DNA of 64,000 nt, taken from NCBI GenBank assembly GCA_964230605.1, contig CAXRIN010000083.1, forward strand, positions 1-64,000, read 5' to 3'. Origin of the DNA: GCA-002722245 sp964230605 (lineage in GTDB: Bacteria > Bacteroidota > Bacteroidia > Flavobacteriales_C > GCA-002722245). The notes below the pieces were generated by a model, which was not told where the DNA came from, searched no databases, and worked only from the letters and a program-made list of their open reading frames with translations. Made by a program: the position numbers and the translations under genes. Shown piece after piece: positions 16,947-25,284 of this stretch; within the stretch, counting starts at the first letter, position 1; each line of letters starts with the position of its first letter.

Positions 16947-17708
16947 TTAATTAAATGCTGTAATGATTCCAATGAAGTCTTCAGCTTTTAAAGAAGCACC
17001 TCCAATTAAACCACCATCAACATCTTTTTTACCGAAAATTTCAGCAGCGTTAGAAGGCTTACAAGAACCTCCATAAAGGATAGAAGTTTCGTCAGCAACA
17101 GCTTGTCCGTATTTATTAGCAACAAAACCTCTGATGAAAGCATGCATGTCTTGTGCTTGGTCAGGAGATGCTGTTAATCCAGTTCCAATAGCCCAAACTG
17201 GTTCGTATGCGATAACAACTTTCCCAAAATCTTCTGGAGATAAGTGAAATAACTCAGCTTCAATTTGACCTCCAACAACTTCATTTTGTTTTCCGCTTTC
17301 TCTTTCTTCTTTAACTTCTCCACAACAGTAAATAGGAGTTAAACCTTGAGCTATAACAGCATCTACTTTTTTCGCGATGTCAGCAGCGTTTTCTCCAAAG
17401 TATTCTCTTCTCTCAGAGTGTCCAATGATTACATAACCAACACCAACGCTTTTTAACATTTCTGCAGATATTTCTCCAGTATAAGCTCCATTTGCTTCTT
17501 GGTGAACGTTTTGTGCAGATACGTTTACAGAAGAACCATTAGCCGCTTTTACAGCTTCTGATAAGTTTACGTAAGGAGGAGAAACAACAACTGTTACGTC
17601 GCTAACTTCAACCTTAGCTAATTCATTTTTTAAATCTTCAATTAACTGTACTCCTTCGTTTACAGTTTTGTTCATTTTCCAGTTTCCTGCAACAATTTTA
17701 CGTGCCAT
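16947..17708 (-). CDS. tpiA: Triosephosphate isomerase
   Basis: Interconverts dihydroxyacetone phosphate and glyceraldehyde 3-phosphate. The 253-aa TIM barrel has Lys11 (GNWKMNK), the catalytic His in VIIGHSERREYF, the catalytic Glu in IAYEPVWAIGTG (loop 6 follows) and the phosphate-binding ILYGGSCKPSNA and DGGLIGGASL. It sits between the DoxX-like gene (9-bp gap) and prmA (2-bp gap). Confidence 0.98.
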   Translation of the reverse strand: MARKIVAGNWKMNKTVNEGVQLIEDLKNELAKVEVSDVTVVVSPPYVNLSEAVKAANGSSVNVSAQNVHQEANGAYTGEISAEMLKSVGVGYVIIGHSERREYFGENAADIAKKVDAVIAQGLTPIYCCGEVKEERESGKQNEVVGGQIEAELFHLSPEDFGKVVIAYEPVWAIGTGLTASPDQAQDMHAFIRGFVANKYGQAVADETSILYGGSCKPSNAAEIFGKKDVDGGLIGGASLKAEDFIGIITAFN

Positions 17709-17717
17709 AACTATAGT

Positions 17718-19085
17718 TTAATTTAAAATATCGTCTTTTATTTCCTCAAAGGTCGGTAAATCATAGTAATGCCATTTACCTAAAACCAAATCTTTTTTCC
17801 ACAAAAATAATCCTGGACTAGATCTTATCATTGTTTTCAACTCTTTATCATCACAATAATAGAATCTTACTTGTGTTTCCATTTCTTGTTTGAAAGCGTC
17901 AATTCTGTTGATATCATTCTCTGATGTCAGAATTGTAGTGTTTGCTTTCGCTTCTTTGTTAAAGTCATAGTAAAGATTTTGATACTGCTTGTAGTATTTT
18001 TCACCTTCAGCAGATTTGTTGAAATGCCACCCGTCGTTGGCTTCGGTAAATTCTCCAAAAAAGTCTAAACTTCTAACTACAAGTACCAATCTATAATTCG
18101 TGTCATTTAACATCTCGTCAATTCTATTCTCAAAATCGTCTCTAATCGATTCAGCTCTTAAATCAACAATTTTAGGATCAATATCAGGATAGAAATCTTG
18201 AGTTTCCTCTTTTATGAATTCCCATTCATCTTTTAGCTCGTCAGGTATTTCTGTTACTATATTATTCTGTCCAGTTGATTTAACCTTAATGTGAATTACA
18301 GTTAATTCTTCATGTACATTTCTAAAATAAGGAGCGGCAGAATCATTTGGATCTGCATAAGGTTCCCAGTTCTGATAATCATCCGGATAGTTTGCCATTT
18401 CAGCAACAACTCCGTTTGTTTTATTTTTTAGTTTGTATAGAATTAAAGGATTTCCAGGTTTAGTTTCCATTTGTTCCAGTAAGTTATTTCCCACTTTGTA
18501 AGCTCTGTGATCAGCAAAAGGTAAATGGTTGTATGCGTAGAAAGTAAATAAGAAAAAAACTATAAAAGAAGAGTAGATAGTTATTCTATCGCCTATTGGC
18601 GTTAATAATGAATGAATATTTTTCCTCGCAATAAAAATTGGAATAATTAACCCAAGAAGGATAAGGTCCTTAATGAAACTTTGCATTGGCGTAAGAGGGA
18701 TAAAGTCTCCAAAACAACCACAAGATCTTACAATGTCGTATTCTGCACTTGCAAAAGTTAAAATGGTAAAGAATACAATAAGCGCCAATAACCACATGGA
18801 AACCTGTTTCATTTTGGTTCCTGTAAGCGTTAATATCCCTAAAACAATTTCCAAAACAACTATAAACATGGCTTGCGGCAGTGCAATTTGTTCAAGCCAT
18901 TCAAGTGGAGTAGCGATAAACCCTAATCCATGATCGGTTGCAATTTTGGCAAACTCTACAAAATATTCTTCTAGTTTATATGAAAATCCAAGTGGGTCAT
19001 TTGCCTTAACTAATCCTGAGAAAATGAAAAGACCACCAACAAGCAGTCTACAAATCCAAACAATAATTCTTAAAATAATATTCAT
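17718..19085 (-). CDS. DoxX/MauE-like membrane protein, BT_3928 type
   Basis: A 455-aa protein. The first ~150 residues carry four membrane helices of the DoxX/MauE family, with the conserved RLLVGGLFIFSGLVKANDP (about 13-31) and the dicysteine SCGCFGDFIPLTP around 124-136, a motif of redox-linked family members. A fifth helix lies around 168-185. The remaining ~270 residues are soluble and may resemble a degenerate thioredoxin-like domain without CxxC. The gene order DUF1599 - this family - tpiA recurs in Bacteroidota as I recall. Its role is not established; involvement in envelope redox or disulphide handling is inferred. Confidence 0.75.
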   Translation of the reverse strand: MNIILRIIVWICRLLVGGLFIFSGLVKANDPLGFSYKLEEYFVEFAKIATDHGLGFIATPLEWLEQIALPQAMFIVVLEIVLGILTLTGTKMKQVSMWLLALIVFFTILTFASAEYDIVRSCGCFGDFIPLTPMQSFIKDLILLGLIIPIFIARKNIHSLLTPIGDRITIYSSFIVFFLFTFYAYNHLPFADHRAYKVGNNLLEQMETKPGNPLILYKLKNKTNGVVAEMANYPDDYQNWEPYADPNDSAAPYFRNVHEELTVIHIKVKSTGQNNIVTEIPDELKDEWEFIKEETQDFYPDIDPKIVDLRAESIRDDFENRIDEMLNDTNYRLVLVVRSLDFFGEFTEANDGWHFNKSAEGEKYYKQYQNLYYDFNKEAKANTTILTSENDINRIDAFKQEMETQVRFYYCDDKELKTMIRSSPGLFLWKKDLVLGKWHYYDLPTFEEIKDDILN

Positions 19086-19151
19086 TTTGATCCTGTTTTC
19101 TTTGAATTTAGATAAGGAATATATTGATCACGAATTTCTTAACAGTTTTAA

Positions 19152-19706
19152 CTAAACATTAACGCTCTCAGCTTCGCCTAAACGAATCATAGCAAAAATA
19201 GAGTAGTTAATCATGTCTAAATAGTTAGCGTCTAAACCTTCACTTACGATAGTTTTACCCTCATTGTCTTCAATAGATTTAACTCTAAGTAATTTCATTA
19301 AAATCAAATCGGTTAAAGAGCTAACCCTCATTTCACGCCAAGCTTCACCATAATCATGATTTTTATTGGCCATTAAATCTTTAGCTGTTTGTAAATATTT
19401 AGCATGCAAAGAAGCAATTTTATCTTCTTCTGTATCATCATTCATAGCAGCTCCTAATTCTAATTGAATTAAAGCCATTACACAGTAATTGATGATTCCA
19501 ATGTATTCTGGTACGATTCCTTCACCAACTTTAGACTCTCCATTTTGCTCAAGCGTTCTAATTCTTTGCGCTTTGATAAATATTTGATCAGTTAAGGATG
19601 TGGTTCTCAGAATTCTCCAAGCTGTACCATAATCTTTCATTTTCTTCAAAAACAAATCTGAACATTTCGAGATTATTACATCGAATTCCGCTGCTGTATT
19701 ACTCAT
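19152..19706 (-). CDS. DUF1599 protein, tandem duplication
   Basis: A 184-aa protein built of two copies of one unit. Copy 1 (about 12-85) has FLKKMKDYGTAWRILRTTSLTD, and copy 2 (about 105-180) has LMANKNHDYGEAWREMRVSSLTD, each followed by R(I/V)xxxExxxxxxxxEG and a Y-x-x-x-I-N-Y helix. This is DUF1599, common in Bacteroidota, with no assigned function. The all-helical fold with charged repeats recalls all-alpha NTP pyrophosphatases, but that is speculation. It begins the leftward run to tpiA and is divergent from folP with only an 18-bp gap between starts. Confidence 0.8.
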   Translation of the reverse strand: MSNTAAEFDVIISKCSDLFLKKMKDYGTAWRILRTTSLTDQIFIKAQRIRTLEQNGESKVGEGIVPEYIGIINYCVMALIQLELGAAMNDDTEEDKIASLHAKYLQTAKDLMANKNHDYGEAWREMRVSSLTDLILMKLLRVKSIEDNEGKTIVSEGLDANYLDMINYSIFAMIRLGEAESVNV

Positions 19707-19710
19707 TTTC

Positions 19711-19718
19711 TATTTTTG
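19711..19718 (+). promoter_or_regulatory. -7 box TATTTTTG (folP)
   Basis: Exact TAnnTTTG ending 6 nt before ATG 19725. It overlaps an in-frame TTG at 19716 and so argues against that codon as the start. Confidence 0.55.
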
Positions 19719-19724
19719 CTAAAT

Positions 19725-20576
19725 ATGAACTTGAAAGATAGCCCATTTTCTAAAAAACACCGCCTTGAAATAGGAGAGAAAACTATTGATTTTTCAACAC
19801 CCAAGGTAATGGGGGTACTAAACGTTACGCCAGATTCGTTTTTCGACGGTGGGAAAAATAATTCAATTGAGTCAGCTTTATCTCAAGCAGCGTTAATGAT
19901 AAATGAAGGAGCCGATTTTATTGATGTTGGTGGATATTCTTCAAAACCGGGTGCCGATGAGTTTTCGATAGAAGAGGAAATAAATAGGACTGTCCCTGTT
20001 GTTCAAGCTATTCATGAAAAATTCCCGGAGGTTTTTATTTCGATTGATACTTTCAGACAAAATGTTGCACAAGAAAATATTAACGCTGGAGCAACATGGG
20101 TGAATGATATTTCTGCAGGGAATTTAGATGAAAAAATGATTCCTTGGATAAAGGAAAACAAGATACCATACATCGCTATGCATATGCGAGGAAATCCTCA
20201 AACAATGCAAAGTCAGTGCGAGTATATTGATTTAACTAAACAGATTTTGGCAGAACTGATATCTTCTGTAAGAGAACTTGAGTCCGATCATCCTTTAATT
20301 TTAGATCCCGGATTTGGATTTTCAAAAACATTGGATCAGAATTATGAATTGATGCGAAATCTTGATTTGTTTGCAGAGTTAGATCAACCATTTCTTGTTG
20401 GAATAAGTCGTAAATCAATGATTTACAAATTGCTGGGTACTTCTCCAGATATGGCTTTAAATGGAACAACGATTTTAAATACCATTGGAATTTTAAAAGG
20501 TGCAAGTGTATTAAGAGTTCACGATGTTAAAGAGGCTAGGGAAGTAGTTCAGTTGATAAAGAAATTGTATTCCTAA
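19725..20576 (+). CDS. folP: Dihydropteroate synthase
   Basis: Condenses hydroxymethyl-dihydropterin diphosphate with p-aminobenzoate in folate synthesis. The TIM barrel has VMGVLNVTPDSFFDGG (about 27-42), DVGGYSSKPGA with the sulphonamide-site loop, IDTF, NDISAG, AMHMRG, DPGFGFSKTLDQN and GISRKSM. Length (283 aa) is typical. I chose ATG 19725 over the in-frame TTG at 19716 because that TTG is inside the -7 promoter box. It is convergent with degP. Confidence 0.97.
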   Translation: MNLKDSPFSKKHRLEIGEKTIDFSTPKVMGVLNVTPDSFFDGGKNNSIESALSQAALMINEGADFIDVGGYSSKPGADEFSIEEEINRTVPVVQAIHEKFPEVFISIDTFRQNVAQENINAGATWVNDISAGNLDEKMIPWIKENKIPYIAMHMRGNPQTMQSQCEYIDLTKQILAELISSVRELESDHPLILDPGFGFSKTLDQNYELMRNLDLFAELDQPFLVGISRKSMIYKLLGTSPDMALNGTTILNTIGILKGASVLRVHDVKEAREVVQLIKKLYS

Positions 20577-20578
20577 AA

Positions 20579-20608
20579 TAAAACCCTCCATGAAAATACA
20601 TGGAGGGT
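20579..20608 (-). terminator. Terminator of degP
   Basis: The stem ACCCTCCATG / CATGGAGGGT (20583-20592 with 20599-20608) is followed on the minus strand by a T-rich tail (TTTATTTT). On the plus strand no T run follows, so it mainly serves degP. Confidence 0.75.
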
Positions 20609-20676
20609 GAGAACAACATAAACCGTGGTGGTTTTAAAAGGTATAGCTACACGTAGCTAATTGAGAACAAACGATT

Positions 20677-22119
20677 TTACATTCCAAATCCATAATACGC
20701 TTTAGCGCCACTTGGATAAATTCCTTCAATTAAAACACCTCCTTTTGTGTTTTGAAGTGTTTCGATTAAGTGATCTGGAGATTTAATTTCTTTGTTATTT
20801 ACTTTGGTGATGATGAAACCTTTCTTTAATCCTTCTTTTAAGAATTTTCCATATTTCAATTCATCAATTCTTGCTCCTCCATCAATTCCTAATTCTTTCT
20901 TTTCTTTGCTTGAGACCTTTCCTAACTTTGCACCTAGGAATGAAACTTCTTTAGCGATTGATTCGGTGGTTCCTAGTTTGTTTTTAAGAGTTAGAGAAGA
21001 ATGTTCAATTTTTCCATCACGCTCAAATTCAATATTTACAAGATCTCCTGGTCTGTATTGACCAATTCTTTCTTGTAATTCTGCCGGAGACTTAACCTTT
21101 ACGCCATTTATCGATCTAATAACATCACCATCTTCAAGTCCACCTTCAGAAGCAGAACTCCCGTCCATGACCTTTGAAATATAAACACCTTCTAAGTCTT
21201 CTATATTTTCTTTTTCAGCAAGATCTTGGTTTATTTCACGAATTTGAACTCCTAATAAAGCTCTTTGTACAGTACCGTGCTGTGCTAAATCACCCATGAT
21301 TTTCTTTACCATGTTAACCGGTACGGCAAATGAGTATCCAGTGTAAGATCCCGTGTTGGATGCAATGGCTGTATTAATACCTATTAGTTCACCTTTCTGA
21401 TTAACCAAAGCTCCTCCTGAGTTTCCTGGGTTAACTGCGGCATCTGTTTGAATAAAGCTCTCAATTGCATAATCTTCTTTAAGGATATTGATGTTTCTTC
21501 CTTTAGCTGATACAATTCCTGCTGTAACAGTTGATGTTAAGTTAAATGGATTTCCAACAGCGAGTACCCATTGGCCAACGTTTACCTCATCAGAATTTCC
21601 GTAGTAAATAGCAGGGAGATCTTTTTCTTCAATTTTAATTAAAGCTAAATCCGTTGTAGGATCTGTTCCAATGATTGTTCCGTTGTAAGTTCTTTTATCG
21701 TTTAAAGTAACTTCAATTTTTGTAGCCCCTTCAATCACGTGGTTGTTAGTAGCGATGTAACCGTCTTCCGAGATAATTACACCTGATCCAGATCCCGCAA
21801 CTTCCTGCTTTGGCGCTTGTCTTGGTTGACCAAAGAAAAACTCTTGAAAAGGATCAAATTGCTGTTGTGCAACTTCACGAGTTGCTATTGTTTTGATGTG
21901 AACTACACTATTAACTGATTGACTGGCTGCTTGCTCAAATGTTGGCATGTTAGCCGTAAATGGAGCAGCTGAATTTGATAACTGAATTTGGGGTTGGGCT
22001 TCAATTATCGTTGGGGTTGAAGTTGCTGTTTTTGGATTTTCGTTCAAAATATAAAATCCTCCAAGCGCAAGAGCCGCTCCTAAACTGGCTGTTAAAATAC
22101 TTTGACTAAACTTTTTCAT
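20677..22119 (-). CDS. degP: Periplasmic Do-like serine protease/chaperone
   Basis: Quality control of exported proteins in the periplasm. Numbered from ATG 22119 (480 aa): signal/anchor helix about 5-27, trypsin-like domain with catalytic His127 (ATNNHV), Asp157 (TTDLALI) and Ser234 (NPGNSGGAL), then PDZ1 (about 270-360, with LLGVQIRE) and a shorter, divergent PDZ2 (about 380-475). An in-frame TTG at 22125 adds only two residues. The N-terminal helix lacks a clear cleavage site, so the protein could stay membrane-anchored like DegS, but two PDZ domains favour DegP/DegQ. Confidence 0.93.
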   Translation of the reverse strand: MKKFSQSILTASLGAALALGGFYILNENPKTATSTPTIIEAQPQIQLSNSAAPFTANMPTFEQAASQSVNSVVHIKTIATREVAQQQFDPFQEFFFGQPRQAPKQEVAGSGSGVIISEDGYIATNNHVIEGATKIEVTLNDKRTYNGTIIGTDPTTDLALIKIEEKDLPAIYYGNSDEVNVGQWVLAVGNPFNLTSTVTAGIVSAKGRNINILKEDYAIESFIQTDAAVNPGNSGGALVNQKGELIGINTAIASNTGSYTGYSFAVPVNMVKKIMGDLAQHGTVQRALLGVQIREINQDLAEKENIEDLEGVYISKVMDGSSASEGGLEDGDVIRSINGVKVKSPAELQERIGQYRPGDLVNIEFERDGKIEHSSLTLKNKLGTTESIAKEVSFLGAKLGKVSSKEKKELGIDGGARIDELKYGKFLKEGLKKGFIITKVNNKEIKSPDHLIETLQNTKGGVLIEGIYPSGAKAYYGFGM

Positions 22120-22229
22120 TCTCAAAATCTTTTATTGTTCTACTGTTTTGAAAGCACCATGAATGGTTGCTAATCATAAAATTAGCGAGCTAAAAAGCTT
22201 TGCGATATAAGGGTCCGGTTAAAAAGTGT

Positions 22230-22237
22230 TAATTTTG
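22230..22237 (+). promoter_or_regulatory. -7 box TAATTTTG (dapF)
   Basis: Exact TAnnTTTG, 31 nt before ATG 22269 and 10 nt before ATG 22248. Confidence 0.5.
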
Positions 22238-22268
22238 TGCTTAACAAATGTTAATGCATTTAACACCT

Positions 22269-23057
22269 ATGGAAATCACATTTTATAAATATCAAGGAGC
22301 AGGGAATGACTTCGTGATTATTGATGATAGAGACGAACAATTTGACAGGTCAAATACTGAACTTGTAAACTTTTTGTGTGACAGGAGGTTTGGCGTTGGA
22401 GGGGATGGTTTAATGCTATTGAGAAATAAGGAAGGATTTGATTTTGAAATGGTTTATTACAATTCTGATGGCAATGAATCTTCTATGTGTGGGAACGGTG
22501 GGAGATGTATTGTCGCCTTTGCAAAAAAGATGGGCGTAGTTGGAGATAGCTGCTATTTTATTGCAGTTGATGGTCCGCATGAAGCGAATGCTATTCAAAC
22601 AGAGGAAGGAGAGTGGATTAGTTTAAAAATGATTGACGTTCCTGAAGTTGAGAAAGGACCAAGATATTGCTTCATGAATACAGGATCACCGCATTATGTT
22701 GCTTTTGAATCTAACTTAAAGTCTTTTGATTTAGTTGAAGAGGCACGTAAGATTAGATACAATAACAGATTTTCTGCGGAAGGAACAAATGTGAATTTTG
22801 TGAATATTGAAAATGATATTTTAAATATTCGTACTTATGAAAGAGGCGTTGAGGATGAAACACTTGCTTGTGGAACTGGTGTTACTGCTGCAGTTTTAGC
22901 AGCTCATTCAACAGGTCAGTTTTCTGGAGATGAGCTGAATGTAAAAGCTCAGGGAGGGAATTTGAAAGTTAAATTCCAAAAGGTTGATGATGGGTATCAA
23001 AATATTTGGTTAGAAGGACCAGCAGACTTCGTTTTTAAAGGAACTATCAATGTCTGA
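22269..23057 (+). CDS. dapF: Diaminopimelate epimerase
   Basis: Converts LL- to meso-diaminopimelate for lysine and peptidoglycan. It has the twin catalytic cysteines in SSMCGNGGRC (about Cys74) and LACGTGVTA (about residue 205), and the N-terminal FYKYQGAGNDFV that follows the chosen ATG in most family members. Two more upstream in-frame ATGs (22248, 22254) would add a short extension. Its 3' end overlaps the next gene by 8 bp, suggesting coupling. Confidence 0.95.
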   Translation: MEITFYKYQGAGNDFVIIDDRDEQFDRSNTELVNFLCDRRFGVGGDGLMLLRNKEGFDFEMVYYNSDGNESSMCGNGGRCIVAFAKKMGVVGDSCYFIAVDGPHEANAIQTEEGEWISLKMIDVPEVEKGPRYCFMNTGSPHYVAFESNLKSFDLVEEARKIRYNNRFSAEGTNVNFVNIENDILNIRTYERGVEDETLACGTGVTAAVLAAHSTGQFSGDELNVKAQGGNLKVKFQKVDDGYQNIWLEGPADFVFKGTINV

Positions 23058-23601
23058 TTTTAAGATTTTAAATCTACAATCCTTGGTTGAGGAACAACTA
23101 TACGAAGGTGTTTATCTTTTGATATTAAATGCCCGTACAGTTCCTCCTCATTTATCTTTGACTGTTTCTGGTAAAGTGTATGGAATCAGTACCAAAGGTC
23201 CAACTTTCGATAAGGATGTAGATGTTTATCTTAATCACATAAAAAAGCAAAACGTGGAGAGCGTTTTTGTTAAGCTAAAACTTCCTTCGGTTTATTCAGA
23301 TGTCCAAATGCTAGATGCTGTTAGACAAGTGGTAAAAGCTTATCCTAGAGTTGATATTGGAGCAGCAACCTGTTTAAGCCCGATAAAAGATTTTATGAGT
23401 TCAGCCTATCAAACTGAAGTGCATGATGTGCACTTGATTTTTGATCTTTTACCAAAACTTCAGTCTCAAGGAGTTATTGAGGGTTATTACCAAATGAATT
23501 TGGATGGCGCGATGGCTAAGGGGGAGTTGTTGATGAAAAGATACACTGTTTTTGAGGTGAATGAAGCAATTCATAAAGCGCTTCCTAAAGTGTTGAGTTG
23601 A
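23050..23601 (+). CDS. Conserved hypothetical protein
   Basis: A 183-aa cytoplasmic protein with no signal or membrane segment. Predicted alternation of strands and helices ('VESVFVKLKLPSVYSDVQML', cut for length, then DIGAATCLSPIKDF and VHLIFDLLPKL) suggests an alpha/beta fold. I recognise no named family. It is translationally coupled to dapF (8-bp overlap), so a supporting role in lysine or wall synthesis is possible but unproven. The CTCAGAG inverted-repeat unit begins 6 bp after its stop. Confidence 0.65.
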   Translation: MSDFKILNLQSLVEEQLYEGVYLLILNARTVPPHLSLTVSGKVYGISTKGPTFDKDVDVYLNHIKKQNVESVFVKLKLPSVYSDVQMLDAVRQVVKAYPRVDIGAATCLSPIKDFMSSAYQTEVHDVHLIFDLLPKLQSQGVIEGYYQMNLDGAMAKGELLMKRYTVFEVNEAIHKALPKVLS

Positions 23602-23606
23602 TTATT

Positions 23607-24165
23607 TCCCTCAGAGTACTCAGAGAGCTCAGAGTTTTTAAACTTTAAATTTTGGATTTACTTTTCTGTAAATTCCATTTTTAAGTTCGGACTCATTGAA
23701 ATTGATTAACAATCCGCAGGGTTTGTTTGAAAGAGTTAAGTATGTTGTTAATTGTTTGTGATGAACTTTGTTTATTTCATTTACAGCCTTTAATTCAATT
23801 ATTACTTTGTTTTCAACTATCAAATCTATTCTGAACCCTACCCTTAAATCTATTTGATTCCACTCTACCTTAATAGGTACTTCAGATTTAACATCTAATC
23901 CAATTTGTTGTAATTCAATTTCTAAAGCTTTTTGATAAACAGATTCAAGAAGTCAAGGGCCTAAGCCTGAATGTATTCGGAAAGCAGCCCCTCTAATTAG
24001 GTAGGTTATTTCGTTTATCTCCATCAAAGGAAATTATCTATTAACCATTTTAAATTCATACTTATCATTAAGAAAGTATTTGTTTTTATCTAATTTCTAA
24101 TGATTTGGAAATTTTTTTAAAAAAATAATCTAAAAAACTCTGAGGTCTCTGAGTACTCTGAGGGA
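23607..24165. mobile_element. Putative inverted-repeat unit carrying a GxxExxY gene
   Basis: The left end 23607-23639 (TCCCTCAGAGTACTCAGAGA, then GCTCAGAGTTTTT) and the reverse complement of 24133-24165 are identical over 33 bp except one position. The 559-bp unit contains one minus-strand gene, the GxxExxY nuclease pseudogene, and about 110 bp of AT-rich filler on the right. No clear target duplication is visible, and no transposase is encoded. A related, gene-less pair of CTCAGAG arms lies at 60392-60482. Mobility is inferred from architecture. Confidence 0.55.
23638..24024 (-). pseudogene. GxxExxY family nuclease-like gene, interrupted by TGA
   Basis: From ATG 24024 the frame reads MEINEITYLIRGAAFRIHSG, then LGP-stop-LLESVYQKAL, and on to about 128 codons with no other stop. 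The TGA at 23953-23955 (codon 24) sits exactly where the family has the Gly of its G-x-x-E-x-x-Y signature (usually GPGLLESxY), so GGA to TGA is the likely change. The PD-(D/E)xK-like core (RIDLIVENK, then IIELKAV) and the C-terminal HHKQLTTYL and GLLINF are intact. The window uses TGA as an ordinary stop, so read-through as an amino acid is unlikely. Confidence 0.85.
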
Positions 24166-24214
24166 GAAAAAAACACTCCGCTGAAAAAAATCTCTTTCGT
24201 GACGGGTTTTTCGT

Positions 24215-24222
24215 TATGTTTG
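24215..24222 (+). promoter_or_regulatory. -7 box TATGTTTG
   Basis: Exact TAnnTTTG ending 4 nt before the ATG of the acetyltransferase gene. Confidence 0.5.
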
Positions 24223-24226
24223 TTTT

Positions 24227-24745
24227 ATGCTGTTGAAAGGTAAGAATATATCACTTCGTGCTCTTGAACCTACCGATTTGGAGGTGATATATTATTGGGA
24301 AAATGATCCTGAAATTTGGGAGGTTTCACATACTTTAGCTCCATTTTCGAGGTTTGTTCTGACGCAATACTTGGAGACTCAGCATCTAGATATCTATGCG
24401 TCTAAGCAACTAAGACTCGTTATAATAGATAAAAATAGAGTGCCTGTAGGTTTGATTGATTTGTTTGAATTTGAACCAAAACACAAGCGAGCAGGAGTTG
24501 GTATTTTAATAGATGTGAATGCCAGAGGTAAAGGATATGCAAGGGAATCTTTGGAGTTGATGGAGGAGTATTGTTTTAACCATCTAGATTTGCATCAGAT
24601 TTATGCTAATATTGGAGTTTCCAATCAAGCCAGCTTAACACTTTTTGAAACTTTAGGTTACAAAAAGGTGGGAGTGAAAAAAGATTGGATTAAAAATGCC
24701 AATGGATTTGAAGACGAGGCTTTGTATCAAAAATTAAACTCCTAG
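24227..24745 (+). CDS. GNAT family N-acetyltransferase (RimJ/SpeG-like)
   Basis: A 172-aa acetyl-CoA-dependent acetyltransferase. N-terminal ISLRALEPTDLEVIYYWEND is typical of the RimJ/RimL/SpeG subgroup. The acetyl-CoA loop reads VGILIDVNARGKGYARESL (about 89-107), and the C-terminal YANIGVSNQASLTLFETLGY closes the fold. The substrate could be a polyamine or a protein N-terminus; sequence does not decide. It overlaps the convergent DUF4924 gene by 12 bp. Confidence 0.85.
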   Translation: MLLKGKNISLRALEPTDLEVIYYWENDPEIWEVSHTLAPFSRFVLTQYLETQHLDIYASKQLRLVIIDKNRVPVGLIDLFEFEPKHKRAGVGILIDVNARGKGYARESLELMEEYCFNHLDLHQIYANIGVSNQASLTLFETLGYKKVGVKKDWIKNANGFEDEALYQKLNS

Positions 24746-25282
24746 TTGAGTGTTTACTTGGTTCATCATTTCATGATAATTCTTTCCCAGTCTTGCCATC
24801 ATTTTTGAAATTCGATCAAAAGATTGTTGAGTCTCTGCTGAAATTTCTTTCTTTCCTAATTTCAAAGTCCACAACCCAAATAACCCTGTCATACAGGCCT
24901 CTATCTCAGTTACCTCGTTAGCTTGTTTCTTTTGCAATTCAAAAATATCAGCCCTAGCATTGTTGTAAAGAGGATTATAACCTTTGTCTGAATAGGTTTT
25001 AAGCAAGGTTTGATGTAGTAAAGAAAGCTCCGTGATTGTATCACGTGTAAAAGCAAGGTGACCTGTTTGCTGAAGGTTTTGACTCTTCATTTGTTGAATC
25101 AAATCAGCATACCATTCAGCTACTAATTCTTTATCATTTTCAGTAAGGCCTAATTGAGCTATTACATTCCCTTTAATAATCTCAAGATTAAATTGACAAG
25201 CACGAATAATATTCTCTACTTGCCACATGTAAAGCACATATTCTATAATGTTGTTTTTCTTTTTCTCTTGAGCTATAAACAT
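24734..25282 (-). CDS. DUF4924 family protein
   Basis: A 182-aa all-helical cytoplasmic protein with the family start MFIAQEKKKNNIIEYVLYMW and conserved Y-x-x-D-L-I and G-x-W-x-L-x-L helices. The family is restricted to Bacteroidota as far as I know and has no assigned function. It is 2 bp downstream of the OmpH-like gene and so probably cotranscribed with an envelope chaperone. Confidence 0.8.
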   Translation of the reverse strand: MFIAQEKKKNNIIEYVLYMWQVENIIRACQFNLEIIKGNVIAQLGLTENDKELVAEWYADLIQQMKSQNLQQTGHLAFTRDTITELSLLHQTLLKTYSDKGYNPLYNNARADIFELQKKQANEVTEIEACMTGLFGLWTLKLGKKEISAETQQSFDRISKMMARLGKNYHEMMNQVNTQLGV

Positions 25283-25284
25283 GA

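Noticed and set aside
20609..20676. Palindrome TAGCTACACGTAGCTA and small AAACC/GGTTT hairpin between folP and degP
   Set aside because: The stems are short and the position between convergent genes gives no promoter or operator role; a weak folP terminator is possible but not supported.
23953..23955. TGA read as Gly or selenocysteine in the GxxExxY gene
   Set aside because: TGA terminates several intact genes here, such as the VanZ gene (2143-2145). I did not look for a selenocysteine element, but one stop in a repeat-bounded gene is explained by decay.
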